Part shown: positions 22,850 through 35,517 of the stretch, piece by piece
How positions within the stretch are numbered: position 1 is the stretch's first letter
Layout of the letters: every line of letters begins with the position of its first letter
Assembly (NCBI GenBank): GCA_026874595.1
Contig: CM049316.1
Coordinates: 75,375,676-75,439,675 of the forward strand
Source: Sipunculus nudus
Lineage: Eukaryota > Annelida > Sipuncula > Golfingiida > Sipunculidae
Reading direction: 5' to 3'
Length of the DNA stretch: 64,000 nucleotides
Made by a program: the position numbers and the translations under genes
Notes under the pieces: model-generated
Databases searched by the model: none
What the model was told of the DNA's origin: nothing
Seen by the model: the letters and a program-made list of their open reading frames with translations, nothing else

Positions 22850-23420
22850 ACTGAGAAAAGTTCGGAGAATTTACTTGAAGTGGTGAAAATTATTTCTGCC
22901 AGTATGTAAAAGCTCAAAGATGAAATGGAAGAGAATGACGACAATAAAAATTAAGAGCCAAGGTTGACAAATTAGAAGAACAGTCCAAAGAGACAAGCTA
23001 TTGTGTCATGGTATAGCAGAAGAAAATGCTCCAGAGTTTTGGTCAGCCTGTGAAGGTAACGTTAAGAAAAGACAGAGGAAATTAATCATAAAGACGAAGA
23101 GAACATTGCTATTTAACGTGCACATAGACCTCCATGGAATGCCCACGGAATGCAAACCACGGCCAATCATTGTAAAGTATTGCAGCTACAAGGACAAAGA
23201 AAGAGTATTAGAATTATCACAGAAAGATCTAAAAAACGCTAGCTCGTGTGTTTTTGTGCAGAAGGACTTCTCTGAGAGAACACTAATAGAAAGAAGAGGC
23301 CTGAAACAAAAACAAAAAGAAATATCAGAAAGAAGTGAGCTGAGAGCTCAACTAAGATACTCAGATACTCACAATTGAAAACAACGTATATGCTTGGGAT
23401 GCAGAAAATAACTGTGCAAA
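22850..23420 (+). pseudogene. L1-type LINE ORF1 remnant
   Basis: The frame has a short coiled-coil-like lead (KLEEQSKR), then CHGIAEENAPEFW, and then RPIIVKYCSYKDKERVLEL and VFVQKDFSERTLIERRGLK. These match the RRM and C-terminal regions of L1-type ORF1 proteins (Transposase_22 family), which bind RNA and chaperone nucleic acids during retrotransposition. It is open for 125 codons from 23,001. The coiled-coil part is out of frame upstream and no ORF2 follows, so it is a fragment. Confidence 0.75.
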
Positions 23421-24720
23421 ATGCATTTAACCAAGAGGATTAAATGCAAATAATATCTCATCTCAGAGAAATTTTTAGAGTGAAAGTGGTGCCAGCGCCA
23501 TTTAAATACGGTTGGATCAAGGGACAAAATCTCTATTAATTTCAAACCAGTTATGACGCTTCTGCAATTGCAAATAAAACTGATATTGTAGATTTACAAA
23601 TAGACAACAAATCTTCATCTATGATGTTAGATCATTTTGTTTACCAACATGGTGAAAATATATTGCATTCATCTCAGATTCGCTACCATCTGTCTAGATG
23701 TTCAAATCATGAATATCTTTATCATTCAAACTGCGTCCAGAAAAATACAATTTCTGTCGATAATGACAATTGTGATGAGAATAATATGATTAATGATAAT
23801 AATATATGTGATGTGAATAATAAAGATCATTTGGATTTTGTAATTAGTGGTTAACAATGGGACATGATTATTATAGTCAAAATGATCATACAGGAAAAAT
23901 ATGCCATATTTCAATTAAACAGTAATCTAAGCGATGTAAACAATGTAACTGATGTGTATAATTTTGATATTTCAATTTCGCAAAATGATGAAACTAGAAC
24001 ATATGACAGATATTAACATGTTTAATACAGGTTAAATAAAACTCTAGGAACTAATTCGCCAGGGGGCCTCAAAAGCGCGCCGGTTCCTCTGCCCTGATTA
24101 CACCGCTGTATGTTTTAACGATTAAATTTCCATTTGATGTCATGATACGGTATGAAAAATTAATTACGGATAATGGATAATAAAAAAGGAAACGGCGGAA
24201 TCGTGTATTGTAAATACAAAACAATCTGGTAAGAGAAAAGATAAGGTGATTTGGGTTAGTGGGCGACAATAGGATAAATTATGAATGCCCACAAGTTGAA
24301 GGACGGGGGCGCGTGATGTTTGTTACAGTCATCATGTTAAGTTCGATTTCACTCTCCAAATACTACAATACCATACTGACATAGCCAAAATAAGAACATT
24401 GTTTATTTAATTATTACTTGGTTTTAAGTCAAAACTACGATTCCAATTAATTCAAAGCAAAAGCAATGTAATAGACTTGGAGTACAGAACTCCATATATT
24501 CAGGATGACTACAAGTAGGCCTACAAGTATGTATTCTAACGACGTGAATATAATGTAAGAACACAAAACCACACATGCAGGGAACATTTTAGGTGGTTTA
24601 CGGCTTTTAAAGATTGTTTTATATACCAAGGGCCCTCAAATTATTAAAGTTAATTTACATATCCCCCCCAAATGTGAAAGGAAGTACGTGTCCCCCAACC
24701 CCTACCCTCACCTAACAAAA
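23421..24720. other. Degenerate sequence downstream of the ORF1 remnant
   Basis: AT-rich with one open stretch at 23,621-23,854 rich in Asn and Asp. It may be further LINE debris. No gene is supported. Confidence 0.4.
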
Positions 24721-24730
24721 GGGATTGATC

Positions 24731-24870
24731 CTCTCTCTCCCTCTCTCTCTCTCTCTCTCTATACATATATATTTAATTTATATATATATACTAAGTTATA
24801 TATATATATATAAATATATATAAATATATATATATATGTATATCCCCAGGGTTAGTGTCCACCCCCACCC

Positions 24871-24916
<46 letters not shown>
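24731..24916. repeat. Compound (CT)n / (TA)n microsatellite
   Basis: A CT run at 24,731-24,760 is followed by interrupted TA tracts and a pure TA run at 24,872-24,916. Confidence 0.95.
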
Positions 24917-24919
<3 letters not shown>

Positions 24920-25289
24920 GTAATCCGCTGCATAATTGTTATCAGATATTCTAATATAGTACGTATTGCATTTTGTATAGTTTGTGTGTTTACTGTTTCC
25001 GGTTCATTACATAGTGATATTAATATTTCACGAATAAATAGTACAGATTTATTTTCTCCACTCATGAGACGCGTATAAATTTATTATTTTAAATTATTTT
25101 TATTAAGTGTACACGTTAATGGACTGTCAGATGTTAAAAGAAACTATTGTTTCGTTCAGGGATTTAGGTAACATTTGATCATGTATCAATATATGAGCAG
25201 TATGAGATGCAGCGGCTATATACCCACCATATCGCGCATGCACAAAATGTACTCATGAAAAAATAAAAACCATTATGTCATTTTGTTAC

Positions 25290-26275
25290 ATGCATATCTA
25301 ACCCGAAGAAGGATATCCCAAAGAAAAACAATTGCGTTGTTCTTATTTTATTTTTCGCATTGGACAAGAATGGCTTCTTTTCATCTTCAAAAAACAAACC
25401 TCGAATCTTCTAACTTGACATCCAGGAAGGTACATGAAAGATCTGCTTGGAAACCTGAAATTTGGTCTCTGTTACCCATATCCTCCAAGCTATGGGGCTC
25501 GTTAGTACCACCAAGAATAATTAAACATTTGATACAAAATCTGCAGTATCTTAATAACTAATCCATTGGTCACCATGATTCTTTGAATGCATATTGATCA
25601 CGGTGTATTTCATCACTTCCTGCAGACTGTTGGCGCCACCTGTATTTTTTCCAATTTTTACATATTTGTCTCTTTTTTTTGATACCTATAAAGATGCGGT
25701 TGTCCGTTAATAGGGCACAATTCGCAACCATTGGACCTAAATATTTTTACTTGAGATCCAGTGCGGTCCGTGAAAATCTCCATGGAAACTTGAAATCAGG
25801 TCTCTTTTAGTCATATTCTATGAGCAATAGGGCTTGTAAATACCCCTCAGTATAATTTAAAATGTGTTATAAAACCTCTAGTTTCTAAACAACTAATGCA
25901 TTGATCACCATGATTCTTTGCATGCTCATTCATCCTGGAGTGTTTCATCAGTTCGTGCAGACTGGTGGCGCCACCTGCATTTATTTCAAATTCTGGCATT
26001 TTTTTTTATATTTTTGAGTCCCTTAAAGATGCGGTCGGCCGTTATGAAGTCACAAATCGTAACCATTGCACATAGACTCTTCTAACTTGACATCCAGGAA
26101 GCTCCCTAAAATATCCAGGAAGCTGAAGTCAGGTCTCCGTTATCCATGCCCTCTGAGCTATGCTTAAATTGAATTGGAATACCACCTACAAAATCTGGCA
26201 TTCAGATGATAACATTACTTTATTGAATGTCTCACCTCAACTGAGTGTCATGACCCCTGGGTCACTTGTTTTATA
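25290..26275. mobile_element. Interspersed element with tandem units of about 340 bp and a hairpin end
   Basis: TTGGTCACCATGATTCTTTG-like blocks recur about 341 bp apart (near 25,566 and 25,907), and the block with ACTTGACATCCAGGAA recurs near 25,415 and 26,085. Each unit carries the palindromic core GGCGCCACCTG. The right end has a hairpin TGACCC-CT-GGGTCA at 26,251-26,264 followed by CTTGTTTTAT. The same end in reverse orientation is at about 53,962-53,990. A terminal hairpin with central tandem units fits a non-autonomous rolling-circle element. Confidence 0.55.
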
Positions 26276-27009
26276 ATTCTGTGTTTTTCCAGATAACCTA
26301 CCAACATAATTATCTGCTGTGTGTATATGGATGCTAGCTACACAAAGTTATACATAATATTCATAACATACTGTTTCAACGTAACAGATATTCGAACGTA
26401 TTACCAATCAGTGTTGTGTAATTTAAAAGACAAATGTCTGTTAAAACTGAAATAATGATAACGAAACAAGTTGTATATATATTTTAACGGACAATTCTAT
26501 TTTTATTTATTAATTTCATGGGAAAGCTTTTTTTATGTAAGTGTAAAAACAGGAAAAGAAAACTCCCGACCTAAGGATCATCTGAGAACTTTGTTTCCCA
26601 GTGACCAAAATACAAAAAAAAGTTATCATTCATATGATAACATACCTTTTTTTACAGCAAGGGTCGCCAAATAATCTGAATAGGCAAGATATAATTATGA
26701 ATGGCGGTTTTATGGAACTTTACATTTGTTTGCAATATTTATCGAACCAGTATATTATATGTCACCAAATTAAAATGACTAAAATAATAAAACTGTCAGT
26801 ACTTACTTTCACACGTGGTGTGTTTGTTTGGTATCTTTTTGTAAGCTGCAAATGGCCCATCCTAGATTCACCTGTTTCTGTCATGAAAGTGTTGTATTAC
26901 ATTGTTTCTACACGCAAGGAAAAAATATAACAATGTGTATTTATATATTCAATGTGAATGTTAATGTGCATCATAAGCTGAGAAGCATTTTTAAAAAGTG
27001 TGTATGGGG

Positions 27010-27022
27010 GGGGGGGGGTTGC
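27010..27022. repeat. Poly-G tract
   Basis: A run of G bases. Similar runs occur at about 13,664, 14,140, 34,640 and 50,605. Confidence 0.8.
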
Positions 27023-27393
27023 ATGGGGGATGGCGCGTATATGATATAAAATATATATTTATATAAATCATAGTTTTTGGAGCGTTTTAGCTCAGGTGTC
27101 CCTCCGGCCGTTCGTTAGCGATGCACAAATGGTGACGGCTGACCATAAAAGTTTCTAAGTTAACATCCGTACAGGTAACAAAAAATATTGTTTAGTCTTT
27201 TAAATAACAGCATATCAGTTTCTCAGCTGTGGTTTTATTTGGTGTCCCCAAACCTGGTGTGTTCATTGATTATACGAGGATGCGCTATAGTAATCACCGT
27301 ATCGTTCCTTCTGTTCGTCTTAGCGTATGCCTGTCCGTCCGTCCGTCCATCCACAGAATTGTATGCAGTTAAGACTCTGGTTTTGGTTGACAT

Positions 27394-28890
27394 ATGAATA
27401 TGAATCTAGATAGAGCAGATACGGTATCAGGTATCAACGACATCAAAAGTAAAGTAGAGACATTTACCGGAGAGTTGCAAGATCTTTCGACAAATGAGGA
27501 ATTAGAGGTGGTGGAACCACAAAAAATATATCAAACAAGTACTGCGTATAGAAGCAAAGAAACAAACATTAGATTTTTTCAGAGAAAGATTGAGAGACTG
27601 GAAAAAGAAATAGCAGATCATGAAAAATTGTGTAAAGTTAAACTGGCCGCCATATTTGAGCAATATGACGCTTACAGTAAATCGGCATCTGCTGCCATTT
27701 TGAATATTTACCAACTACTGGAAGAAGACGAGGCAGGGGTTCTTCCTAGGTTAAAGTCAGCTTACGTCCTGAACGAGGATATACAGTCTGCTTCGAAATA
27801 CTCCATCCTTATTACCTGATTTAAAATACGTTGCATTAAACAACTCGAAAGTTGATGGCGTAAAACAGCTCTTGCAGTGTTAACGAGCTGTAATCTTGTG
27901 TTGGGATTAATAGATCTTATAAAATGTCAGCCATAAAAGAGCCCCCTGTCGAGGCATTAGAGAAATATTGTGATAGTGGTATAAATGATGTGATCCCCTG
28001 GCGTCTTTATGGAACACCAGAAGCAGACGTCATCGTGTCTTATCTCTGTGGCGGATATGTTTACAAACTCTATATAAACGGTATAACGAGAGGGCTGCAT
28101 GATAACGGTATAGCCGCTTGTGTACACGGCGGCGATGTGTATGTCATCAGTACAGACGGAGGTACCGTGACTCAGATAAAACAGGACGGTCCACCGTCCA
28201 CCGTTAAAAATAAAACCTGAGATATCACGTCCCATCGGGATGGCCGTTTCTGATGATTAGGTATTTATTCTTTCTGAAAAGGTCATCACAAAACGATAAT
28301 TTAAACTCGATATCACAGACTCACAGCAGGCGTTCATCTATGATGAGGCAGGTACTTAACTTGCCACACTCCGGTTAGGTGGATTCGGCAGGGTGAGGGG
28401 AATTAGCAAGATGAGTAATGGATAATTGACGGTGGTGGACTTTGATTCAAATACAATTGCAGAATATGAAATGGACGGTACGTTTGTCAAGAACATGCTT
28501 ACAAAAAAGAATGGACTTGATGGCCACATTGATATAGCCTACCGTTATCCTTATTTGAGGGTAGCTTCATGTTTTGATCATTATAATTATCAGAAGACTG
28601 TAAAGTTATTCAATTTTTGCGACTGACACACTTGGCACATACATCAGATATTTATGGATATAAGATTTCCGGATTAGGGAGGGCTCCCCATTTTTACCTA
28701 TAAATATGTTAGAAATGGAACATTACAGCCTTAATACAGAAGAATATCGTCAAAACTGTACCAAATTATATCAAAACATTATGGATTTTAAAAGTGCTTC
28801 AACACCATGCGTTTTAGCGTGTGTCCATTTGCTCAGCTCATTAATACGGCATGACCCTGCTGACAGCCCAACAGAAAACCAGGTCAAGTG
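27394..28890 (+). pseudogene. TRIM-like gene remnant: coiled coil followed by broken NHL-type propeller
   Basis: The first frame (27,394-27,819) is rich in heptad-like Leu/Ile/Lys/Glu (FFQRKIERLEKEIADHEKLC), as in TRIM coiled coils. After a frameshift near 27,800 the reading continues as LLPDLKYVALNNSK. The frame at 27,924-28,220 has propeller-like strands (DVIVSYLCGGYVYKLYI, GGDVYVISTDGGTVTQI). A stop-riddled stretch follows with GMAVSDD-VFILSEKV and LTVVDFDSNTIAEYEMDG. No RING or B-box lies upstream. In intact relatives these are E3 ubiquitin ligases with NHL propellers. This copy looks 5' truncated and dead. Confidence 0.7.
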
Positions 28891-30700
28891 ACATCACACG
28901 TACACTTGCGACCTGCTCATACGCCAGTCACAAGCTTTAATCAGACACAATGTAATCCGTTCTGCATGTGTTAATCCTTTTCCCCCATTTTTTTTTTAAT
29001 TTGATGTTTTAAAAAGATGATTTACGAAGAAATCCCCAATGCAAAACTGTATAATATCTTTGAAAATGGTTAGATATGAATGAAAATGGTTCATCACTTA
29101 AATAATGATTACTGAATGTGTTATATTCAAATATACAAACAAATTATGAGTAACAGCCAGGACAGCAACTATTTTATATATTTTGTTTTACATATATTTT
29201 ATGTGTGCTTGTTCGTGAGCAGCGTAAATATGTATATATTGACTCACATTCACATCTGTTTGAATCATCCTAGTATATAATGCTATATATAATACATAAA
29301 TTTGTTATTTATCAAATAACCAAGTACTCATTTTTTTCCAGAAGAAGTTGCACATTGTTCATAAGTTGGTTCATTTACATGCAATTTTGCTTGTGATAAG
29401 GAGGAATAGACTCTCAATATTAACATTAAAAAAATGAATGGGCAATATTATTGACACCAAAGAATAAGAAAATATGGCAAAGTAGAAAAATAACAAGTAT
29501 AATGTTTACAAATTTTATTTACATTTTGTGTAACAATAACATAGTGAATGAGTGAAAAATTCTTCCAGTGCAGATAAACACTGACAGCTAAGACGAAATC
29601 ACAGTATTTTTACACGTTTACAACAAGCATTGGTCCCTGTCTATGATAATTGTTTATAATAATAACTTACATGATTTCACACCATGTGATATCCCACCTC
29701 TCATGTAGAGTACCTTATTAAGGGCTGGAAATGATAGACATATATCTATTTTCCATGGTATTGAACATATTTTGAAGCGTGTGCAATAGTATACATTGCT
29801 TTAAGTTAATATATGTGAATGTACTTTTTACCATTCTAAAATTGCAGTTTTCACACTATTAGTTTCATAATAATTAACTCTGAACAGAAATAAAAGGGGC
29901 AAGATTTATTTTTTTTAATAACTTGCTGTGTGTTGCTTAGAAAATGTAGAAATAAAATTAGTTCTTATTAATGCCTACAAAATTGAAAAAAAAATTGTAG
30001 TATGCACATTTTAAAAAAAAAAACATTTCCCTTTGTTGACTTTTTCTTCAATAAGTTAAGCATAAAGCTGTAGTATAAATTTCCTTTGAAATTGTGAACA
30101 TATAGATACAAACTAGCTATTAACCTTATTATTCTGTTTTCAAGTAGGAGGGAACATTCTTTTCATGGGTCTAACTACGAATGCTTTTGAAAACAAATAT
30201 CGAATATCAGCATTTATATAAATACACGAGTGCTAGTTAAAGGAAGAATGTTCATCATTGCTAAGCCGATAGCATATATGGATATAAAGCCTTAAGCACT
30301 ACATACCTCCCCCCCCCCCGAGTATAATAAAAAATTATCTGGGAAATAAAAGTGTACATATTAATTCAGTTCACTTATGGTTAGGATAATAAGTACTTGT
30401 ATATTATTTTTAACATAGGAAAATCCCAGTTAATCGCGATTTACTATTTCCGTGTCACTCTGGTACATAAAAACATTGATGCACTGTATTTAGATTGTTT
30501 TCTATGATCGCGGATTATGATAATAAGCGGAAAGAAAGCTATAAAACCTGGAATGCCAAGCATTTGGTTGTGTAACTTTAGAACCCTAATATGATATATA
30601 CTGGTCTGAGGCATCTTAATGTTGGACAATTTATTTATATGTTAACAAACTTGTCGTTTGATTCATTTGGTATCCTTGGCTATAGCTTTACCTTTTAGTG
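28891..30700. other. AT-rich intergenic sequence
   Basis: No gene, RNA or repeat was recognised. There is a short poly-C run near 30,308. Confidence 0.6.
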
Positions 30701-30706
30701 GCAGAG

Positions 30707-31045
30707 CTAGTCACTGTCATACCAGTAATTATCATAATCATCATGGTACGCATAATAGTCATCGTCGCTATCTTCGATATAATAGGTATCGTCGTAAAAA
30801 TTATTCATATTCAAAAGCGCACGTACAATGTTGAGATCCACTCCTTTTTCTAATGTGATTCCAGTAGACTGTTCTCTCCGAGGGGGTGGTTGATGTAAGA
30901 GAAAATCGGTGATAGATTCACATGGTTTCTCCTTCAATTGATCTAAGAAAATAGACGGAACTAACTGGCAATTAATTTTGTAGTCTTCATGTTTAGTTGG
31001 CGGAGGAGGAACGGTGTAAAGTGTCCGATCTTCCCGTTTGTATGC
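30707..31045 (-). other. In-frame open extension beyond the TAG of the kelch-like gene
   Basis: Directly after the TAG at 31,046-31,048 the same frame stays open for 112 codons to a stop at 30,707. It encodes a proline-rich stretch (LYTVPPPPTKHEDYK), HQPPPRREQSTG, and a very acidic, tyrosine-rich tail (IEDSDDDYYAYHDDYDN). Part of it is recognisable, though frameshifted, at the left edge of copy A, so it was present before the duplication. It could be reached by stop readthrough, or the TAG could be a recent nonsense mutation. Confidence 0.65.
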
Positions 31046-32758
31046 CTACAGACAGTTGTAAATGAAGCCATCCTGTTTTTGGTGAGGTGAGAGTATTTCA
31101 GTGTCAAAGGTGCCAATGTAGCATTGTCTCCTAAGGTCATAAACACCTGGGAATGCGGTCGGCAGAGGTTCTGAATCACGAACCTCCAATTCTTTGGAAG
31201 ACTCAGTATATTGAAGGGTTTTGTTGTTATCAAAGAAAAATATGAAGCCATTCGATGTTTTTTTCATTGACACTGGAGAACTATATTCCATGTCTTTGTA
31301 CCTACTCGATTGGATAGGGATCATATTTATAGAATCGATCCTTGGCCTGAAGATGTACAATAACGCACCTTTCTTTAATGATCGTTTGACATATTTGGAA
31401 ACCTCTATCAGGAAATAAACATCTCCAAGCCTGTCCTGCACAACAAACGTTTCCATTTTTGTTTTCTCTAGTAAGAAAAATGATGTGCATACTTCCTTCC
31501 AAGGACTTTGGCTGACCTGACTCAATAGGTAACGATAGATACAATATCTTTTGCGTTGTCTGTTGATACGGTACTCATATCCTGCACAAAATAAATCTCC
31601 TTCGGCGCTAAAGAAATGGACGTCCTGTAAACCTTCCGGAGGATCCACGTATACTTTTTTCCCGTCTTTTATGTCCACCAACACACCTCCTCTATATGAC
31701 TTTCTAAACATATAAAAATCCGTTTTCCCTATACCATACAACATGTACCTCTCTGAAGATATACTGTCAATCTCTCCTGAATACAACCATTTGTTCGAGA
31801 AGGGACGATACATAATGCATTCACCCGGCCTCCTACATATAAGTACCTCTTCAGTTACCTCTCCCTGACGGCCCGGATCTGAATTTACTTTGGCTTCTTC
31901 CGATGTGTCTGTCTTCTCCGATTTCACATAGGTGTTCTTTGTATGTCGTTCTAGTCCTCTAGCTTCCGCTGTTTCATCATTACAAGCTCCGCAAGAGGAC
32001 TTGGTTTCTTGATTATAATTTCTGTGAACTAAAGAGCTCTCCTGACTTCGTTTTCTTTCAACCAGCTCCGTAAATCGCCTTGGTAAACACTTACCAACCA
32101 CATCTTCTTTTTGGCGGTGCCGTGATTTTAACTTGTTCATTATATTAAAGTGCTCATCAGTGTCCCCCTCTAAAGCCCAGACATTTAGGAATTCGTCCCA
32201 TTCCTTGAATGTACAGTGTTGTGCCAAACCGTCTTCGAATAGTCGCACAAGAACATGTGGTGGAACACACAGAGCTTCTTCGGTGTTTTTGAGCACGTCA
32301 TAAAATCGACACATTGCGACATGCTTACTTGTTCTATATAAATCCTTGAGATCATATAAATCTGCCAAAGCCCAGGTCCACAGTGATGACCTGAGTGTCA
32401 GATTTTGATTGAGGAAACTGACACATTCTTCTGTGAGTTCATCAAGGAGGAAATATTTTGATGCATTCAGTATTTCCGTCAGGAATTCCTCACTAAGTTC
32501 AACTTCAACACCATATATAAAATCAATAACAAATCTTAGAGGCACAGTGGAGGAAAATAACCCTGACATGTCAAATTCTTGCTCCTCATTTTCTCTAAAA
32601 TGCCCACAAAGGAGTCTGTCAAAGTAGTCCGAAGCCCCTGCCAATACACATCGATGGGCCGATACTGTTCCATTTCCTACTTTAAACGTGACGTCACAGA
32701 ACCTGCCGACCAGTCGCTGTCCCTGTAGTGTTGAAGCTATCGATAGCTTAGACTTCAT
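31046..32758 (-). CDS. BTB/BACK/kelch-like protein (copy B, intact)
   Basis: A 570-codon single-exon frame, the usual length for KLHL-type proteins. The BTB domain is at about residues 14-120 (FCDVTFKVGNGTVSAHRCVLA, then ASDYFDRLL). The BACK domain is at about 128-235 (WALADLYDLKDLYRTSKHVA, then LVRLFEDGLAQHCTFKEWDEF). A charged Ser/Glu/Lys-rich linker (about 240-310) leads to a divergent C-terminal beta-propeller-like half with no strong kelch double-glycine pattern. Family members are substrate adaptors for cullin-3 ubiquitin ligases, and the BTB binds CUL3. The ATG is the first good start before the BTB domain; an upstream non-coding exon is possible. The frame ends at TAG but stays open beyond it. 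Its paralogue at 1-1542 is dead. Confidence 0.88.
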   Translation of the reverse strand: MKSKLSIASTLQGQRLVGRFCDVTFKVGNGTVSAHRCVLAGASDYFDRLLCGHFRENEEQEFDMSGLFSSTVPLRFVIDFIYGVEVELSEEFLTEILNASKYFLLDELTEECVSFLNQNLTLRSSLWTWALADLYDLKDLYRTSKHVAMCRFYDVLKNTEEALCVPPHVLVRLFEDGLAQHCTFKEWDEFLNVWALEGDTDEHFNIMNKLKSRHRQKEDVVGKCLPRRFTELVERKRSQESSLVHRNYNQETKSSCGACNDETAEARGLERHTKNTYVKSEKTDTSEEAKVNSDPGRQGEVTEEVLICRRPGECIMYRPFSNKWLYSGEIDSISSERYMLYGIGKTDFYMFRKSYRGGVLVDIKDGKKVYVDPPEGLQDVHFFSAEGDLFCAGYEYRINRQRKRYCIYRYLLSQVSQSPWKEVCTSFFLLEKTKMETFVVQDRLGDVYFLIEVSKYVKRSLKKGALLYIFRPRIDSINMIPIQSSRYKDMEYSSPVSMKKTSNGFIFFFDNNKTLQYTESSKELEVRDSEPLPTAFPGVYDLRRQCYIGTFDTEILSPHQKQDGFIYNCL

Positions 32759-33638
32759 TTCTGCCCCTTGAGTATCAATGGAACTGCTAGATGTGCAACA
32801 TACAACCCTATAATGAACTGTAAAATTAAAAAAAATGCATTATTTCAATTGAATAAAAAAGATTTAAATATATTACCACATATTTCCTTTAAATGAGCAA
32901 TTTTACAGAGAGTTCTTTTTTTAAGATATCAGTGTACAATAGTGTGCAAAGACGAATCGTGCGTCATAGAACATTTCGTCGAAATTTGTTAGGCCCGTCT
33001 TATTTTACATGGAAGCGGGCTTTTAAATCAAAGCATCTACTTTTTGGGTGGGTGGGGGTAATGATTTCTGGTTTGGCAGAATATGGAATAAACTAGACAA
33101 CATGAACACGGATTCCATATGATAGCCAGATAAGAGCAAAACAGAAAGTTTTACAGGGATTCATTGCATAACAAATACTTAAACACCTTACTCATCATTT
33201 AAAGATATTATGTAGAAGAATAACTGTCAGTGATCAAGTACAAGTCAGTGAGTAAGTACAAATTAGCTTACTTAAATAATGTATTTTTCTAAAACCTTGA
33301 AATTATATACGTACACACCTGCAGAATGTATTTTGAACCAAATATTACGATCTGAACGATATAATTTCCTCAAATAATTTATAAAACTGATTCATTGATA
33401 GTTTTAAAAGTGGGATTGTCAAGATACATCTTAATTGGGGCCCTAAAAAACTGGACTTAGATTCCATTTGTAAAATGATTTTCAGTAGATTTACCGTCTT
33501 GAAGATTACACTTTTTAGAGCCACAAGCAAATGTTGGTAACCTATTGTAAAACGGACCTTAGTTTTGTACGCTATAGCTGTAAGTCACCCGCTTCAAAAG
33601 ATAAACAATATTGGTAGAGGACATTCCCTTGATATGTT
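32759..33638. other. Duplicated flank upstream of the intact kelch-like gene
   Basis: Non-coding and collinear with 1543-2366 of copy A. It should hold the promoter, but no clear element is visible. Confidence 0.6.
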
Positions 33639-34440
33639 GACCACCACACGATCACAACAACGACCTCAAGATACATGCGCGCACAGGCACTCGTTTCCAG
33701 CACTAAAATGGCTTGGAAACTGTAAACACACCGAGGATGGGCGATATACCAGTATATCGCCCATCCGCGGTGTGTTTACGGTTTCCAAGTCTTTTTAGTG
33801 CTGGAAACGAGTGCCTGTGCATGCGCGCTCTGTTTGTTCGATTCTGCAAAATGTCTTTCTGGGAAATTGGGCCTGCCGAAGCCATATTTACATTGTGGCC
33901 AAATATGCCAGGAATATAACCAATATCAACCTTGGATAAATTGGAATAGTAAAGTTTAAAGCTTAATTACATATAATTTGTAGCAATGGATAAAGGTAGG
34001 AGGGGGAGGTTAATGTGACCAATGCATAAATGTCATTCGCATTGGTATAACTCCCCATTACGCGTAACAAACATGAATGGCACATGTTAATTTCCTATCT
34101 ACTTTAGGTTTTATAATTCATACATTTGCATGGCATCAGTTTTTTTGTTTATTAATATTGCCAATGTACATATCTTACCTGCAGTGTTGTAGCAATATTC
34201 AAGTATGTCGCCGCGTCATTCTGTGTCACCATGGGCCTTAAACAAGCTAGTAGTGCCAGGGCTGTTTTGTGATGACTGATAAACAGTCCAGAGTACACAT
34301 AACGCTCAGAATACAAATCAGGTCGTGCAATGTATACATACGCCAGGGCCACATTAATGTAAACATACGAAAAGAAACATAACACGTGATGTCAGCTACT
34401 TTTTGAACGAACCTACACGATAAGTAGAACTTGCTTTCAT
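33639..34440. mobile_element. Insertion of about 800 bp specific to copy B
   Basis: Copy A is uninterrupted at the matching site (about 2,366), joining GTGTT directly to AAATTTCATTTACGG. The block holds the 140-bp palindrome and a piece related to 22,556-22,640. No obvious terminal inverted repeats or target duplication were seen. Confidence 0.6.
33681..33820. repeat. 140-bp near-perfect palindrome
   Basis: The two 70-bp arms are centred at 33,750/33,751 and match at 65 of 70 positions by my count. The centre reads GCGATATAC-CA-GTATATCGC. The arms give the same peptide on both strands, which explains the two mirror-image open frames here. It should form a long cruciform or RNA hairpin. Confidence 0.9.
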
Positions 34441-35080
34441 TTTAAATTTCATTTATGGTGTGACTTATCATCTGAACCAAAATAGTCCCTTTTATTTCCC
34501 GCATGTTTATAAAGTTTTATCTTGGCGACATCTACACAAAATGAACTGTAGATATTTACATCCAAAACAAGTTAGAGGACCTGACAAACGTATATATATA
34601 TATATATGTATAGGTGAAACCGGGGCAAGGCCGATGGGGGGGGGGGGTGTTCCTGGACTGAGACCCCCCTAAAAAATGATGGGTATAAAAACATAAGTAA
34701 GAAGCACTATTTTTCTTAAGTGTACAGCCAGCATTTTCTCCTAAATAGGCCTTTCATAGCCTACTATATGTACTAGTGTATTCAACCTTTAATTTTACCA
34801 CCTAGACCGACTAAATACTACTATTTTTACTGTGCAGACCCAAGCTATATGTGATAAGCCAAAGGTAAAGTAAAACAGGCCTACGAGTCTTCGACACACA
34901 GGATGAACCACTTAGATTGCACCAAAACTACCCATGTTATGCCATTGGAACAAAAACAATCCTGCTGGATTGAGTGAGGGTCCACATTTCTACAAATCCT
35001 TCAGATCCGTACTTGGAGTACGGTATATTTTATATTTGTCTAATTTTTGGTCCCCATTGAATATTTCGTTTCGTCGTCTA

Positions 35081-35082
<2 letters not shown>

Positions 35083-35126
<44 letters not shown>

Positions 35127-35145
35127 ATATATATATATATGTATG

Positions 35146-35196
<51 letters not shown>
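35083..35196. repeat. (TA)n microsatellite with (TG)n interruption
   Basis: The same locus in copy A is the TA tract at 5672-5735. Frames rich in Ile and Tyr are artefacts. Confidence 0.95.
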
Positions 35197-35198
<2 letters not shown>

Positions 35199-35199
35199 A

Positions 35200-35517
35200 C
35201 TGCGTGGTGCAGTACCGGCCTTGTTATGTTGTTTGTAGCTCACCTATTAGCTATAGCCTTGCACCATGGTCGTCGTCTCTCCGACATCGTCTGTCGTTCG
35301 TCTCTTTTAACTAACAGCTATTCTAAGCGACGATTTCACAGAATCGGGCTTGATCAAATTGTTATTCTTTTCCTACATCTGTTAGGGTCTCTTGACTTTA
35401 TTTTTGGTACATGTAAATATCTTTTAATTATTCCAGTTTCCTCGAATTTGCAGCCTGGCAGATAGTGTTTTGTTGTCATCATCTGGTGGGTTTTGTTAAT
35501 TTCTCTGATGTTCCCAA

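Noticed and set aside
33565-33885. Two mirror-image frames on opposite strands sharing the same peptide
   Set aside because: The shared peptide is a direct result of the 140-bp palindrome.
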